Source: Paenibacillus vietnamensis (GTDB lineage: Bacteria; Bacillota; Bacilli; Paenibacillales; Paenibacillaceae). Taken from it: a DNA stretch of 64,000 bases. The stretch is taken from contig NZ_JAHMHW010000013.1 of NCBI RefSeq assembly GCF_020169515.1, positions 62,001 to 126,000 of the forward strand, read 5' to 3'. Under the pieces are notes generated by a model, which saw only the letters and a program-made list of their open reading frames with translations, ran no database searches and was not told where the DNA came from. The translations under genes and the position numbers were made by a program. This document shows positions 49,600 to 58,626 of the stretch, piece by piece. Numbering within the stretch: position 1 is the stretch's first letter; the number at the start of each line of letters is the position of its first letter.

Positions 49600-50172
49600 C
49601 TAATTAACGCCCGCCGCTGAGCCGATCCAGAAATAATGGACCGCAAGCGCGGTTGCCGTCCCGATCACGGCGCCTGCAACCACGTCGGATGGATAATGCA
49701 GGCCCAAATACATGCGCGACCAGCCGACCGAGACGCCTATTACAAGCCCAAGCGGGAGTAAAAACATAAACAAGGCGCCGCTTGTCAGCAGGATCGGCAT
49801 CAGCCAGGCGAAAATCGCGGTCGTATGTCCGGAAGGAAAGGACGAGTCCACAAGAGGCTTAGGACATGTATGGACGTGAGTCATGGCCTGATACGGCCGC
49901 AATCTTTTGAACTTTCTCTTTACGATGGCCACAGGCAGGTGACTTATAATGACCGCGGTCAGGCACTGCCAGCCGGTCATGCTCCAGGGAGCCGGCGCCA
50001 AAAGCGCATACAGCAGAGCGGTTGCCAGCGTAAAAGTTGCGCCTCCCATATGTGTGACCGTACTGAACCACCGGCCCAGCAGCCGGTGACCCTTTCCCCC
50101 CACAGGCCTCCGATTCGCCCATATGAGCACCCTCTGCTCATTCGTTTTTAGCCAGCCTATCATTCTCTCCAT
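49600..50172 (-). CDS. PAP2 family membrane phosphatase
   Basis: 190 residues with about five membrane segments. The three PAP2 motifs are complete: KRKFKRLRP, SSFPSGHT and SRMYLGLHYPSD, holding the catalytic His and Asp. Such proteins dephosphorylate lipid phosphates such as undecaprenyl pyrophosphate or phosphatidic acid at the outer face of the membrane. AGGAGG lies 9 nt before the ATG at 50172. It ends one base after the convergent trmB stop, leaving almost no spacer. Confidence 0.85.
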   Translation of the reverse strand: MERMIGWLKTNEQRVLIWANRRPVGGKGHRLLGRWFSTVTHMGGATFTLATALLYALLAPAPWSMTGWQCLTAVIISHLPVAIVKRKFKRLRPYQAMTHVHTCPKPLVDSSFPSGHTTAIFAWLMPILLTSGALFMFLLPLGLVIGVSVGWSRMYLGLHYPSDVVAGAVIGTATALAVHYFWIGSAAGVN

Positions 50173-50283
50173 AGCTGTCATCCTCCTCGGGGTGGCTGCT
50201 TTTTTTATTTTCTTTTAAACATCATAGCACCTTATTGTAAGGGGGACGTAAACTCGCAAAAATCCCGATATAAAATTTCGGTT

Positions 50284-50328
50284 ATTAAAATCTTCTCATT
50301 AGAGGGGTCCATTAAATTCTTCTCATTA
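50284..50328. repeat. Tandem direct repeat, 27-bp period
   Basis: ATTAAAATCTTCTCATTA (50284-50301) recurs at 50311-50328 with one change. Each copy is AT-rich; the repeat lies in the gene-free region 50173-50803 between the PAP2 and glycosyltransferase genes and may be a protein-binding array. Confidence 0.6.
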
Positions 50329-50611
50329 TAAGAAGTGAAACACCGCCCCGAAAATTTTTGTTTAATAACTGGCCTATGATGGTAAAACTGTAATGGACAA
50401 CATTTGCGGCGGTTAGAAGGCGGCGCAGCCCGCGTCAGAACTGTCAAAAATACGAATAATGTCGGACAAGCCGGCATATTTCTGAAGAGTCACATATATG
50501 CTCGTTGTTTGTAGAAACATATTCGAACCTTTTATCGTAAATAAGGACGTAAGTTCTAAATTTTCAGTAAACGGTTGAAAATAAGGCTGAACAGCCGTAA
50601 AAGGAGGTAAG

Positions 50612-50683
50612 GTGACCATTCCTGTGACATGCAAGCGTTTTTCTGCCAAGATTAAGCGTAATCGAGTCATATTGGGCTTTTGA
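50612..50683 (+). CDS. Possible 23-residue leader peptide
   Basis: GTG at 50612 follows AAAAGGAGGTAAG, a nearly perfect ribosome-binding site. The frame gives 23 basic residues (starts MTIPVTCKRFSAKIKRN) and ends at TGA 50681-50683, inside a -35-like TTGACA. Upstream, GGCTGAACAGCC forms a small hairpin just before the ribosome-binding site. It may be a regulatory leader of the glycosyltransferase gene; no family recognised. Confidence 0.35.
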   Translation: MTIPVTCKRFSAKIKRNRVILGF

Positions 50684-50803
50684 CAAAGCGGTACTTTCCG
50701 TGGAGAATCAGTTATGTTCGCAAGGCGTTTCCAGAAAAGCGCTTATACAAAGAGAGAATATACAAGAAAGCAAAAAAATGGGGTCTTAAGGGGGCAGTAC
50801 CGC

Positions 50804-52042
50804 ATGTTCAATACGATCATGTTCGTGGTTCAGATTTTGTTCGCCATACTAGGCGTGTACCAGTTGTTCTTGACGTTTTTCGGATGGCACCGCAAAAAAG
50901 AGGATCTTTCCCACAAGCCAAAAAAATCATTCGCCTTGCTGATCGCGGCCCATAACGAAGAACAGGTCGTCGGCGCTTTGATCGAAAACTTGCTGAAAAT
51001 GAAATACCCGCGGGAGCTGTATGACATATTTGTAATTTGCGATAACTGTACGGACGGTACGGTTAACGTTGTAAAAAGCTATGAGGGCGTCTACGCCTGC
51101 GTCCGTGAAAATCCGGCGCAGCGCGGCAAGGGCTATGCCGTCGAGTGGATGCTGAAAGAGCTTTGGAAAATGCCGAAAAGCTACGACGGCGTTGCGATTT
51201 TTGATGCCGATAACCTCGTAGCCACCGATTTCCTGCAGTACATGAACAATGATTTGATTAACGGGCATCAGGTGATTCAAGGTTACCTGGATACAAAAAA
51301 CCCGAACGACTCCTGGGTCAGCTCGGCCAATGCGATCAACTACTGGTTCTGCAACCGGCTATGGCAGCTGCCGCGCACGAATCTGGGGCTGGCCAACTTC
51401 CTCGGCGGAACCGGCATGTGCTTCGACGCAAAGCTGCTGAAGGAAATGGGATGGGGCGCGACGAGCCTCGTAGAGGACCTGGAGTTTACGATTCGCTGCA
51501 TTCAGAGAGGCATCTATCCGAAATTCAACTTTGAAGCGAAGGTGTTCGACGAGAAGCCGATCACGTTCCAGGCTTCCGCCCGCCAGCGTCTGCGCTGGAT
51601 GCAGGGGCATTTCGACGTCACCCGCAAGTACATGCTGCCGGTGCTGTGGCAGGGCATCAAGGAACGCAGCTGGACGAAGATCGATGCGGCTTTGTACGTA
51701 TTCAACGCCTATAATTATTTGGCCGGCTTTTTTATCGCGGCGATTATTTGGGGAGACATCGCCTTGTCGGGCGGAGACAACGTAACGTCCGTATACAATC
51801 TGCTGCCGGTATGGCTGAGCGTACCTTACATGGCATACATTCTGGTGCAGATTCCGCTTTCGATGTATTTGGCGAAGGTGTCCTGGAAGCTGTATCTGCG
51901 GATCCCGACGTTCCTGCTGTTCACTTTGTCCTGGTGGCCGATCACGGTGCATGCTTTCTTCACGCAAAACAACAAGAAGTGGAGCCATACGCAGCATACC
52001 CGCGTAATCCGCCTGGAAGAAGTTCAAAGCAAGCAGCTTTAA
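50804..52042 (+). CDS. Processive family 2 glycosyltransferase, membrane-bound
   Basis: 412 residues. An N-terminal membrane helix, then a GT-A domain with LIAAHNEEQVVGALI, the FDADNLVA metal site, the LVEDLEFTIR acceptor Asp and the RQRLRWMQGH (QxxRW) signature of processive beta-glycan synthases. Three to four C-terminal membrane helices follow. It is probably a surface-polysaccharide or biofilm polymer synthase; the polymer is unknown. The ATG at 50804 has AAGGGGGC upstream; a longer in-frame extension without a ribosome-binding site is rejected. A long gene-free leader precedes it. Confidence 0.87.
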   Translation: MFNTIMFVVQILFAILGVYQLFLTFFGWHRKKEDLSHKPKKSFALLIAAHNEEQVVGALIENLLKMKYPRELYDIFVICDNCTDGTVNVVKSYEGVYACVRENPAQRGKGYAVEWMLKELWKMPKSYDGVAIFDADNLVATDFLQYMNNDLINGHQVIQGYLDTKNPNDSWVSSANAINYWFCNRLWQLPRTNLGLANFLGGTGMCFDAKLLKEMGWGATSLVEDLEFTIRCIQRGIYPKFNFEAKVFDEKPITFQASARQRLRWMQGHFDVTRKYMLPVLWQGIKERSWTKIDAALYVFNAYNYLAGFFIAAIIWGDIALSGGDNVTSVYNLLPVWLSVPYMAYILVQIPLSMYLAKVSWKLYLRIPTFLLFTLSWWPITVHAFFTQNNKKWSHTQHTRVIRLEEVQSKQL

Positions 52043-52092
52043 GACGCAGCCTTCAGCGCCGGCAGGCGCCGAATAAAATTGCGAGTGGGCGG

Positions 52093-52122
52093 TTGACACT
52101 GCTTTGGCGGCTATGGTATAGT
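52093..52122 (+). promoter_or_regulatory. Sigma-A promoter of infC-rpmI-rplT
   Basis: TTGACA (52093-52098) and TATAGT (52117-52122) separated by 18 bp. Confidence 0.85.
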
Positions 52123-52126
52123 AGCA

Positions 52127-52310
52127 CGGTAACATTTCACTGAAAATTCATGACGCACAAGCAGAAGCACCCGCTTCTCACCTCCCGGCGCAGGCTGGTT
52201 GGTTCGCGATAATCGATTGGTCATTCCATTGTTTCAAACGAAATAATGATTTGGCATAAATGTACGGTTATGAGATGCGGGTTCTTGCGAACCCGCATTT
52301 TTTTATTGTG
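52127..52310 (+). ncRNA. Ribosomal protein L20 leader of the infC operon
   Basis: The long 5' leader contains the AGCAGAAGCACCCGCTTCTC hairpin and a later terminator (ATGCGGGTTC/GAACCCGCAT, T tract at 52298). This is the arrangement of the Bacillales L20 leader, in which free L20 binds the leader and promotes termination before infC. Confidence 0.8.
52275..52304 (+). terminator. Attenuator hairpin of the L20 leader
   Basis: ATGCGGGTTC (52275-52284) and GAACCCGCAT (52289-52298) form a perfect stem, followed by seven T residues, upstream of infC. Confidence 0.9.
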
Positions 52311-52348
52311 TGAGTACATGAAACAGACCATTTTGGAGGTGGCACGTT

Positions 52349-52864
52349 ATTAGCAGAGAACATCAAATCAATGATGAAATCCGGGCCAGAGAAGTACGTT
52401 TAGTCGGAGCTGAAGGGGAGCAAATCGGCATCAAGCCGATTCGCGAAGCGCTGCAGCTTGCAATCGATCTTAATCTGGATCTGGTGAACGTTGCTCCGAC
52501 GGCCAAGCCGCCGGTATGCCGCATCATGGACTATGGCAAATTCCGCTACGAGCAGCAGAAGAAAGAGAAGGAAGCCCGCAAAAACCAGAAAATTGTCGAC
52601 GTGAAGGAAGTATGGTTCCGCGCCAACATCGACGAGAACGACTACCAGACGAAATTCCGGAATGTCGTTAAGTTTCTGAATGAAGGCGACAAGGTTAAAG
52701 CTTCCGTCCGCTTCCGCGGCCGTGAAATTGCCCACGCATCGCTGGGACAGAAGATTTTGGACCGTCTCCAGCAAGAGGTTGCCGAATTATGCAGCGTTGA
52801 GCGCGCTCCGAAGCTGGAAGGCCGGAGCATGATTATGATTTTGGCACCGAAAACAAACAGCTAA
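52349..52864 (+). CDS. infC: Translation initiation factor IF-3, ATT start
   Basis: 171 residues. The reading frame begins at ATT (52349-52351) with GGAGGTGG 7 nt upstream, then reads SREHQINDEIRAREVRLVG, the normal IF-3 N-terminus. ATT, like ATC/ATA, is used by infC so that IF-3 can repress its own translation. The later blocks DYGKFRYEQQKKEKEARK and VRFRGREIAHASLGQKIL are classical. IF-3 binds 30S and checks initiator tRNA pairing. A shorter frame from an internal ATG would lose the N-terminal domain. Confidence 0.95.
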   Translation: MSREHQINDEIRAREVRLVGAEGEQIGIKPIREALQLAIDLNLDLVNVAPTAKPPVCRIMDYGKFRYEQQKKEKEARKNQKIVDVKEVWFRANIDENDYQTKFRNVVKFLNEGDKVKASVRFRGREIAHASLGQKILDRLQQEVAELCSVERAPKLEGRSMIMILAPKTNS

Positions 52865-52899
52865 CAACTGGATTACGACTATTAAGGAGGATAACTGTT

Positions 52900-53100
52900 A
52901 TGCCTAAGATGAAAACTCACAGCAGTCTGAAAGACCGCTTCAAAATTACCGGTACTGGTAAAGTAAAACGTTACAAAGCTTACCGTAACCACTTGCTTTC
53001 GCACAAATCCGGCCGTCAAAAACGCGTACTTGCTGGCCAACCGCTTATGGCTGCCGGCGACGTTCGCCGTCTGCAGCAAGGCCTTGCTAACTTGAAATAG
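52900..53100 (+). CDS. rpmI: 50S ribosomal protein L35
   Basis: 66 residues, very basic. Family blocks: MPKMKTHSSLKDRFKITGTG at the start and AYRNHLLSHKSGRQKR. AAGGAGGATAACTGTT precedes the ATG. It lies between infC and rplT as in most Bacillales. It supports assembly of the large subunit. Confidence 0.97.
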   Translation: MPKMKTHSSLKDRFKITGTGKVKRYKAYRNHLLSHKSGRQKRVLAGQPLMAAGDVRRLQQGLANLK

Positions 53101-53147
53101 TAGTTCGTTATTTATAAACAAAATCAAACCACAGGAGGTTTCCACAC

Positions 53148-53507
53148 ATGGCAAGAGTGAAAGGCGGCTTTGTCCGCACTCGTCGTCGTAAAAGAATTCT
53201 AAAGCTGGCTAAAGGTTATTTCGGTTCGAAGCATCGCCTGTTTAAAACCGCGAAGGAGCAAGTAGGCAAGTCCCTTATGTACGCTTACCGCGACCGTCGC
53301 AACAAAAAACGCGACATCCGCAGACTGTGGATCGTTCGTATCAACGCGGCTGCCCGCACTAACGGTCTTTCGTACAGCAAATTGATGCACGGCCTGAAAC
53401 TTGCCGGCGTTGAAGTAAACCGTAAAATCCTTGCTGACCTTGCAGTTAACGATATCGCTTCGTTCAACTCGCTGGCAGGCATCGCCAAAGAAAAAGTTAA
53501 CGCCTAG
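53148..53507 (+). CDS. rplT: 50S ribosomal protein L20
   Basis: 119 residues. MARVKGGFVRTRRRKRIL at the start, LYAYRDRRNKKRDIR-type block (MYAYRDRRNKKRDIRRLW) and the C-terminal globular part that binds 23S rRNA and the infC leader. It assembles early in 50S and represses its operon through the leader upstream of infC. ACAGGAGGTTTCCACAC precedes the ATG. Confidence 0.97.
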   Translation: MARVKGGFVRTRRRKRILKLAKGYFGSKHRLFKTAKEQVGKSLMYAYRDRRNKKRDIRRLWIVRINAAARTNGLSYSKLMHGLKLAGVEVNRKILADLAVNDIASFNSLAGIAKEKVNA

Positions 53508-53520
53508 GCGTTATAAGACA

Positions 53521-53555
53521 GGGGCTGTTCCCATTGGGGACAGCCCCTTTTTTTG
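53521..53555 (+). terminator. Terminator of the infC operon
   Basis: GGGGCTGTTCCC (53521-53532) and GGGGACAGCCCC (53537-53548) form a perfect stem followed by a T7 tract. Confidence 0.92.
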
Positions 53556-53702
53556 CGTTTGACGGCTTGCGGCGTTTTCATGCAGTGAACCTCATCCTAT
53601 CAATGCGGTAACCGCACAAATATATTTATAGAGTACAAACAAACAGGCATCTCCCGACGATCCCGAATATGCTGTAGGACAACGGGAAAGGAGGGATTTT
53701 GC

Positions 53703-54080
53703 ATGCGAAACGTTTCCAAAAAGGATGTTCGGAAACTGGTCGGCAAATCCATTTATGCAGTTCGCCGCGACGGCTCTGTCGTTACCGGAAAGCTTGTTCG
53801 GATCAGCCGGAATAAACTGGTTCTGGCACCGCTCAAAAAAGATAAAGGCAAGGTCGTTAAAACAAATGCGATATTGCCGCTTGTATTGTTCGACCTGCTG
53901 GCCATCGGCACGTTTTGGGGAGGCGGCTTCGGCTGCTGCGGCGGCTTCGGAGGCGGCTTTGGTGGCGGATTCTGCGGCTGCGGCTGCGGCGCTCCAATCG
54001 GCAAATGCTTCAAGGGCGGCTACGGCGGCTACGGCGGAGGTTACGGCGGCTATGGCGGAGGCTACGGGGACTTTTATTAA
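53703..54080 (+). CDS. Glycine-rich small protein with Sm-like N-terminal part
   Basis: 125 residues. Residues 1-50 form a short basic beta-rich domain (LVGKSIYAVRRDGSVVTGKL) that looks like a small Sm/SH3-type barrel. A hydrophobic segment (NAILPLVLFDLLAIGTF) follows, then a tail of Gly, Tyr and Cys repeats (FGCCGGFGGGFGGG, FCGCGCG, GYGGYGGGYGGYGGG). Such tails occur in spore coat or surface proteins; the role is inferred. AAAGGAGGGATTTTGC precedes the ATG. A second overlapping frame of 119 codons is Ala-rich and is a shadow of the Gly codons. Confidence 0.65.
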   Translation: MRNVSKKDVRKLVGKSIYAVRRDGSVVTGKLVRISRNKLVLAPLKKDKGKVVKTNAILPLVLFDLLAIGTFWGGGFGCCGGFGGGFGGGFCGCGCGAPIGKCFKGGYGGYGGGYGGYGGGYGDFY

Positions 54081-54116
54081 TTAACTAATGGCGGGTGCCG
54101 GATTTCTACTCGGCTA

Positions 54117-54569
54117 TTATAGCGGGGCCAGCGGCTTAAGCAGCTCGTAGCAGCGAAGCTCCGGGACATAACGGACGGTTTGGTAACCAAGCTTGTTGTA
54201 CAGCTGATGCGCTTTGCCGTTAACTTCATCCACGAACAGCCTTGCGACTTTGCAGTGGCTCGCTTGTCCGTAGGCCTCGCTATAGGCCATTAGTTTTTTG
54301 CCCCAGCCTCGGTTTCTATGTGCGGGGTGCGTAACCATCATATCGAGATACAGCACCTCGCCCATCACTTCGAAATGGAGGAAGGAGACCGGCGCGCTTT
54401 TTTTGGACAAGGCTGCTACATAAGTGACGCCTCGCCTGAACCGCTTCGGCAGCTCGCGGATCGTCTGGGCGTCATGCTGATGCACGGTATGGGAAAGCGG
54501 GATCAGCTCGGTCCGGATCAGGCGGAGCAGCTCGGCCTGGTCGTACCTTGGATCGTACAATCGGATCAT
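54117..54569 (-). CDS. GNAT family N-acetyltransferase
   Basis: 150 residues. GNAT motif A reads LDMMVTHPAHRNRGWGKKLM (about residues 73-92) and motif B KAHQLYNKLGYQTVRYV. The substrate is unknown. The ATG at 54569 gives the normal N-terminus; upstream in-frame codons overlap the T-box promoter region and are unlikely. The ribosome-binding site is weak. Confidence 0.8.
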   Translation of the reverse strand: MIRLYDPRYDQAELLRLIRTELIPLSHTVHQHDAQTIRELPKRFRRGVTYVAALSKKSAPVSFLHFEVMGEVLYLDMMVTHPAHRNRGWGKKLMAYSEAYGQASHCKVARLFVDEVNGKAHQLYNKLGYQTVRYVPELRCYELLKPLAPL

Positions 54570-54702
54570 GTCATCATTCCGTTTCTGCGGCGCATAGCAA
54601 AATAACGCTGCATGAATTTGCCGAAAAGGGGCTAAACTAGTATATGTGCCAAGGGCGCCGCTTGCGCCTGCTTCCTTTTTGAGGAAGAGTTGTTTATGGT
54701 CC

Positions 54703-54731
54703 TTGACGAACCTGAATTCTGGGCATATAAT
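54703..54731 (+). promoter_or_regulatory. Sigma-A promoter of the ilv-leu operon
   Basis: TTGACG (54703-54708) and TATAAT (54726-54731) separated by 17 bp; predicted start near 54738. Confidence 0.9.
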
Positions 54732-54774
54732 AAAAGAAGTCTTATCTACCACGTACCGGTTAAAGCGTCATGTG

Positions 54775-55108
54775 GTAAATACACAATCGGCAATGATGAG
54801 GACGAAGTGCTAAGGGCTCTTTTGATCAGAGAGCGGACAGATTAGCTGCAACTGTCGCCAAAATCCCTTTTCTACGAGCTCACCTCGGAGCTGTTCCCTT
54901 GAAAAGCAACAACGAATGCTGTTGCGTATTAGGGGGAATCGCAGGGCAAGCGTTACAGTGCCAACGGTAATGAACGATCGTGCACGCGTTCTTACCTGTT
55001 GAGGTTATGCATCGGGAGATGCGTAACGAATTTGGGTGGTACCACGGAAGATCAACCTTTCGTCCCTCTTCGCTTCAAGTAGAAGCGGGAGGAACGAAAG
55101 GTTTTTTT
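54775..55108 (+). ncRNA. T-box riboswitch of the ilvB-ilvN-ilvC-leuA operon
   Basis: The conserved T-box sequence GGGTGGTACCACGG (55034-55047) lies before the terminator AACCTTTCGTCCC.../...GGAACGAAAGGTT with T7 (55054-55108). Stem I lies around 54800-54900. A CTC (54879-54881) in GAGCTCACC could be a leucine specifier, as in B. subtilis ilvB, but my placement is uncertain. Uncharged tRNA binding should favour antitermination. Confidence 0.93.
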
Positions 55109-55133
55109 GTTTTTTTTGAGAGGAGGATGACTA

Positions 55134-56879
55134 ATGGTAACGCAAGACGCAACACGGAAGTCAAAAGAAGAATTGAAGGAAAGGCTCTCGAAGCCTGAGG
55201 TCATATCTGGTTCGGAGATCCTGCTACGCAGCTTGCTGCTGGAGGACGTCGATTGCGTATTCGGCTACCCGGGCGGAGCGGTATTGTACATTTACGACGC
55301 GATGCACGACAATCCGGATTTTAACCACGTCCTGACGCGCCACGAGCAGGGAGCGATTCACGCAGCGGACGGCTATGCCCGCGCAAGCGGCAAAGTTGGC
55401 GTATGTATCGCAACTTCGGGTCCTGGGGCAACGAATCTGGTGACGGGCATCGCCACGGCTTACATGGATTCCGTCCCGTTGGTCGTCATTACGGGCAACG
55501 TCATTTCGACCCTGATCGGAAGCGACGCTTTCCAGGAGGCCGACATTACGGGCATCACGATGCCGATTACGAAGCACAGCTATTTGGTTCGCGACGTAGC
55601 GGATCTGCCGCGCGTCATTCATGAAGCCTTCCACATTGCCAATACAGGCCGCAAAGGCCCGGTTTTGATCGATATTCCGAAAGACGTATCGGCAGCCAAA
55701 ACGCTGTTCAAGCCGGTTAAGGAAGTAAGCATCAGAGGCTACAATCCGACCGTATCGCCTAACAAAAATCAGGTGGATAAGCTGATCAAAGCGATCGAGC
55801 AGGCGGAACGCCCGATTATTCTCGCCGGCGGCGGCGTCGTTTACTCCGGGGCGCATGAAGAGCTGCTGGAATTCGTCACGAAGACGCAAATTCCGATTAC
55901 GACTACTCTGCTTGGCCTTGGGGCGTTCCCGAGCGGCAACGATTTGTGGCTCGGAATGCCGGGCATGCACGGTACGTATACGGCGAATACGTCCATCCAA
56001 AACGCGGATCTGCTGATCAATATCGGCGCACGCTTTGACGACCGCGTCACGGGCAAGCTGTCCGGCTTCGCTCCGCTCGCGAAGATCGTCCATATCGATA
56101 TCGATCCGGCTGAGATCGGCAAAAACGTGCCGACCGACATTCCGATCGTAGGCGACGTTAAGACGGTTCTTCAGGTTGCTAACCAGCTGGCGAAGCCGGC
56201 TGCCAAAGCGGACGCTTGGCGTGCGCAGCTGAAAGCATCCTCTGCCGAGTATCCGTTCAGCTACACGGATTCCGAAGACGAGCTGAAGCCGCAATGGGTT
56301 GTTGAGCTGATCCACGAAACGACGAACGGCGACGCAATCGTAACGACCGACGTAGGCCAGCACCAAATGTGGGCGGCCCAGTACTACAAATTCAATAAGC
56401 CGCGTTCCTGGGTAACCTCCGGCGGCCTCGGCACGATGGGCTTCGGCTTTCCGTCCGCTATCGGCGCGCAAATGGCCAACCCTGACAGGGTTGTCGTTTC
56501 GATCAACGGCGACGGCGGCATGCAGATGTGCGCTCAGGAGCTTGCGATTTGCGCCATCAACAACATTCCGGTTAAGGTTGTCATTCTCAACAACCAGGTG
56601 CTCGGCATGGTCCGCCAATGGCAGGAGCTGATTCACGAGAACCGCTTCAGCCATATCGACCTGGCAGGCAGCCCGGACTTCGTTAAGCTAGCCGAGGCCT
56701 ATGGCGTTAAAGGTTTCCGCGCTACAAACAAAGAAGATGCCCGTGCCGTTTGGGAAGAGGCGCTGAACCATCCAGGTCCTGCGGTCGTTGAATTCGTCGT
56801 TCGCAAGAATGAGAACGTGTATCCGATGGTAGCCCAAGGAAGCACAATCGACCAAATGATCATGGGGGATGCAGAATGA
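55134..56879 (+). CDS. ilvB: Acetolactate synthase, large subunit
   Basis: 581 residues, full length. Thiamine-diphosphate glutamate in TRHEQGAIHAADGYARA (about residue 70), cofactor block NGDGGMQMCAQELAICAINN and VVILNNQVLGMVRQWQE. It condenses two pyruvates to acetolactate, or pyruvate plus ketobutyrate, committing carbon to valine, leucine and isoleucine. GAGGAGGATGACTA precedes the ATG. The stop overlaps the ilvN start (ATGA), coupling the two subunits. Confidence 0.97.
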   Translation: MVTQDATRKSKEELKERLSKPEVISGSEILLRSLLLEDVDCVFGYPGGAVLYIYDAMHDNPDFNHVLTRHEQGAIHAADGYARASGKVGVCIATSGPGATNLVTGIATAYMDSVPLVVITGNVISTLIGSDAFQEADITGITMPITKHSYLVRDVADLPRVIHEAFHIANTGRKGPVLIDIPKDVSAAKTLFKPVKEVSIRGYNPTVSPNKNQVDKLIKAIEQAERPIILAGGGVVYSGAHEELLEFVTKTQIPITTTLLGLGAFPSGNDLWLGMPGMHGTYTANTSIQNADLLINIGARFDDRVTGKLSGFAPLAKIVHIDIDPAEIGKNVPTDIPIVGDVKTVLQVANQLAKPAAKADAWRAQLKASSAEYPFSYTDSEDELKPQWVVELIHETTNGDAIVTTDVGQHQMWAAQYYKFNKPRSWVTSGGLGTMGFGFPSAIGAQMANPDRVVVSINGDGGMQMCAQELAICAINNIPVKVVILNNQVLGMVRQWQELIHENRFSHIDLAGSPDFVKLAEAYGVKGFRATNKEDARAVWEEALNHPGPAVVEFVVRKNENVYPMVAQGSTIDQMIMGDAE

Positions 56880-57361
56880 AAAAGCACACGATCGCAGTAA
56901 TCGTCAACGATCAGCCCGGCGTTCTGCAGCGCGTATCCGGCTTGTTCGGACGCCGCGGCTTCAATATTGAAAGCATCACGGTAGGCTCCAGCGAGGAAGC
57001 CGGCTTGTCGCGTATGGTTATCGTCACTACAGGCGATGACCATACGCTGGAGCAAGTGACCAAGCAATTGTACAAGCTGATCGACGTCATCAAGGTCGTC
57101 GATCTCAGCTCGAATCCGATGGTTGCACGCGAGCTTGCGCTCATCAAAGTGAGCGCGGAGCCGGCATCCCGTCCTGAAATTCTCGGCGTCGTCGAAACGT
57201 TCCGCGCCGCGGTCGTCGATATCGGCACTCATTCCCTTATCGTACAAGTTGTCGGCGACACCGAGAAAATCGACGCAATGGTCGAGCTGCTTAAGCCGTA
57301 CGGCATCCGCGAGCTTTCGCGGACTGGCGCGACTGCCCTTAACCGCGGCAACAGCAAGTAA
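56876..57361 (+). CDS. ilvN: Acetolactate synthase, small regulatory subunit
   Basis: 161 residues with an N-terminal ACT domain (VIVNDQPGVLQRVSGLFGRR, residues 7-26; FNIESITVG) and a C-terminal domain. It activates IlvB and confers valine feedback inhibition. Also named ilvH in Bacillus. Its ATG overlaps the last codon of ilvB. ilvC follows after 125 bp. Confidence 0.96.
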   Translation: MKKHTIAVIVNDQPGVLQRVSGLFGRRGFNIESITVGSSEEAGLSRMVIVTTGDDHTLEQVTKQLYKLIDVIKVVDLSSNPMVARELALIKVSAEPASRPEILGVVETFRAAVVDIGTHSLIVQVVGDTEKIDAMVELLKPYGIRELSRTGATALNRGNSK

Positions 57362-57486
57362 CGGCAGCAACAAAAGGTAAACATCCCGCTTTGAGCGGGA
57401 GTTTAAGGGGAGAACCGCTGCACATGCGCCATTCTCCGCTTAAACACCCGTTCAAAAGGGTTAAATTAAAGGAGGCAATTATTAAA

Positions 57487-58479
<993 letters not shown>

Positions 58480-58519
58480 TAAAACCCGCAACAACGTAAT
58501 AGTTTTAAAAAAACTTTGT

Positions 58520-58592
58520 ATCCCGGTTCGCGGGCAGCGCGTGACAAAGCGTCGAGTACGTCCGTCACGCGTTCGATGCGCACCGGGATGAT
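58520..58592 (+). promoter_or_regulatory. Structured spacer between ilvC and leuA
   Basis: ATCCCGG...CCGGGAT and, nested inside, CGCGTGAC...GTCACGCG form a long two-part hairpin about 35 nt before the leuA start, with no T tract. It may protect or process the message rather than end it. Confidence 0.6.
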
Positions 58593-58626
58593 TTTGTTGG
58601 TGAACGACCGGAGGTGGAAGGCAAAC

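Noticed and set aside
50413..50670. An 85-codon minus-strand frame in the glycosyltransferase leader
   Set aside because: No convincing ribosome-binding site, no recognisable motif, and it overlaps the plus-strand leader signals.
50173..50803. Cyclic-di-GMP or cyclic-di-AMP riboswitch before the glycosyltransferase
   Set aside because: The conserved cores of these classes were not found by eye; only small hairpins and repeats are seen.
52136..52150. CodY-box-like sequence in the infC leader
   Set aside because: Three mismatches in an AT-rich stretch of a leader explained by L20 control; likely chance.
53725..54084. Second plus-strand frame of 119 codons overlapping the glycine-rich gene
   Set aside because: It is an Ala-rich shift of the GGC repeats; the AAAGGAGGG ribosome-binding site serves the 53703 frame.
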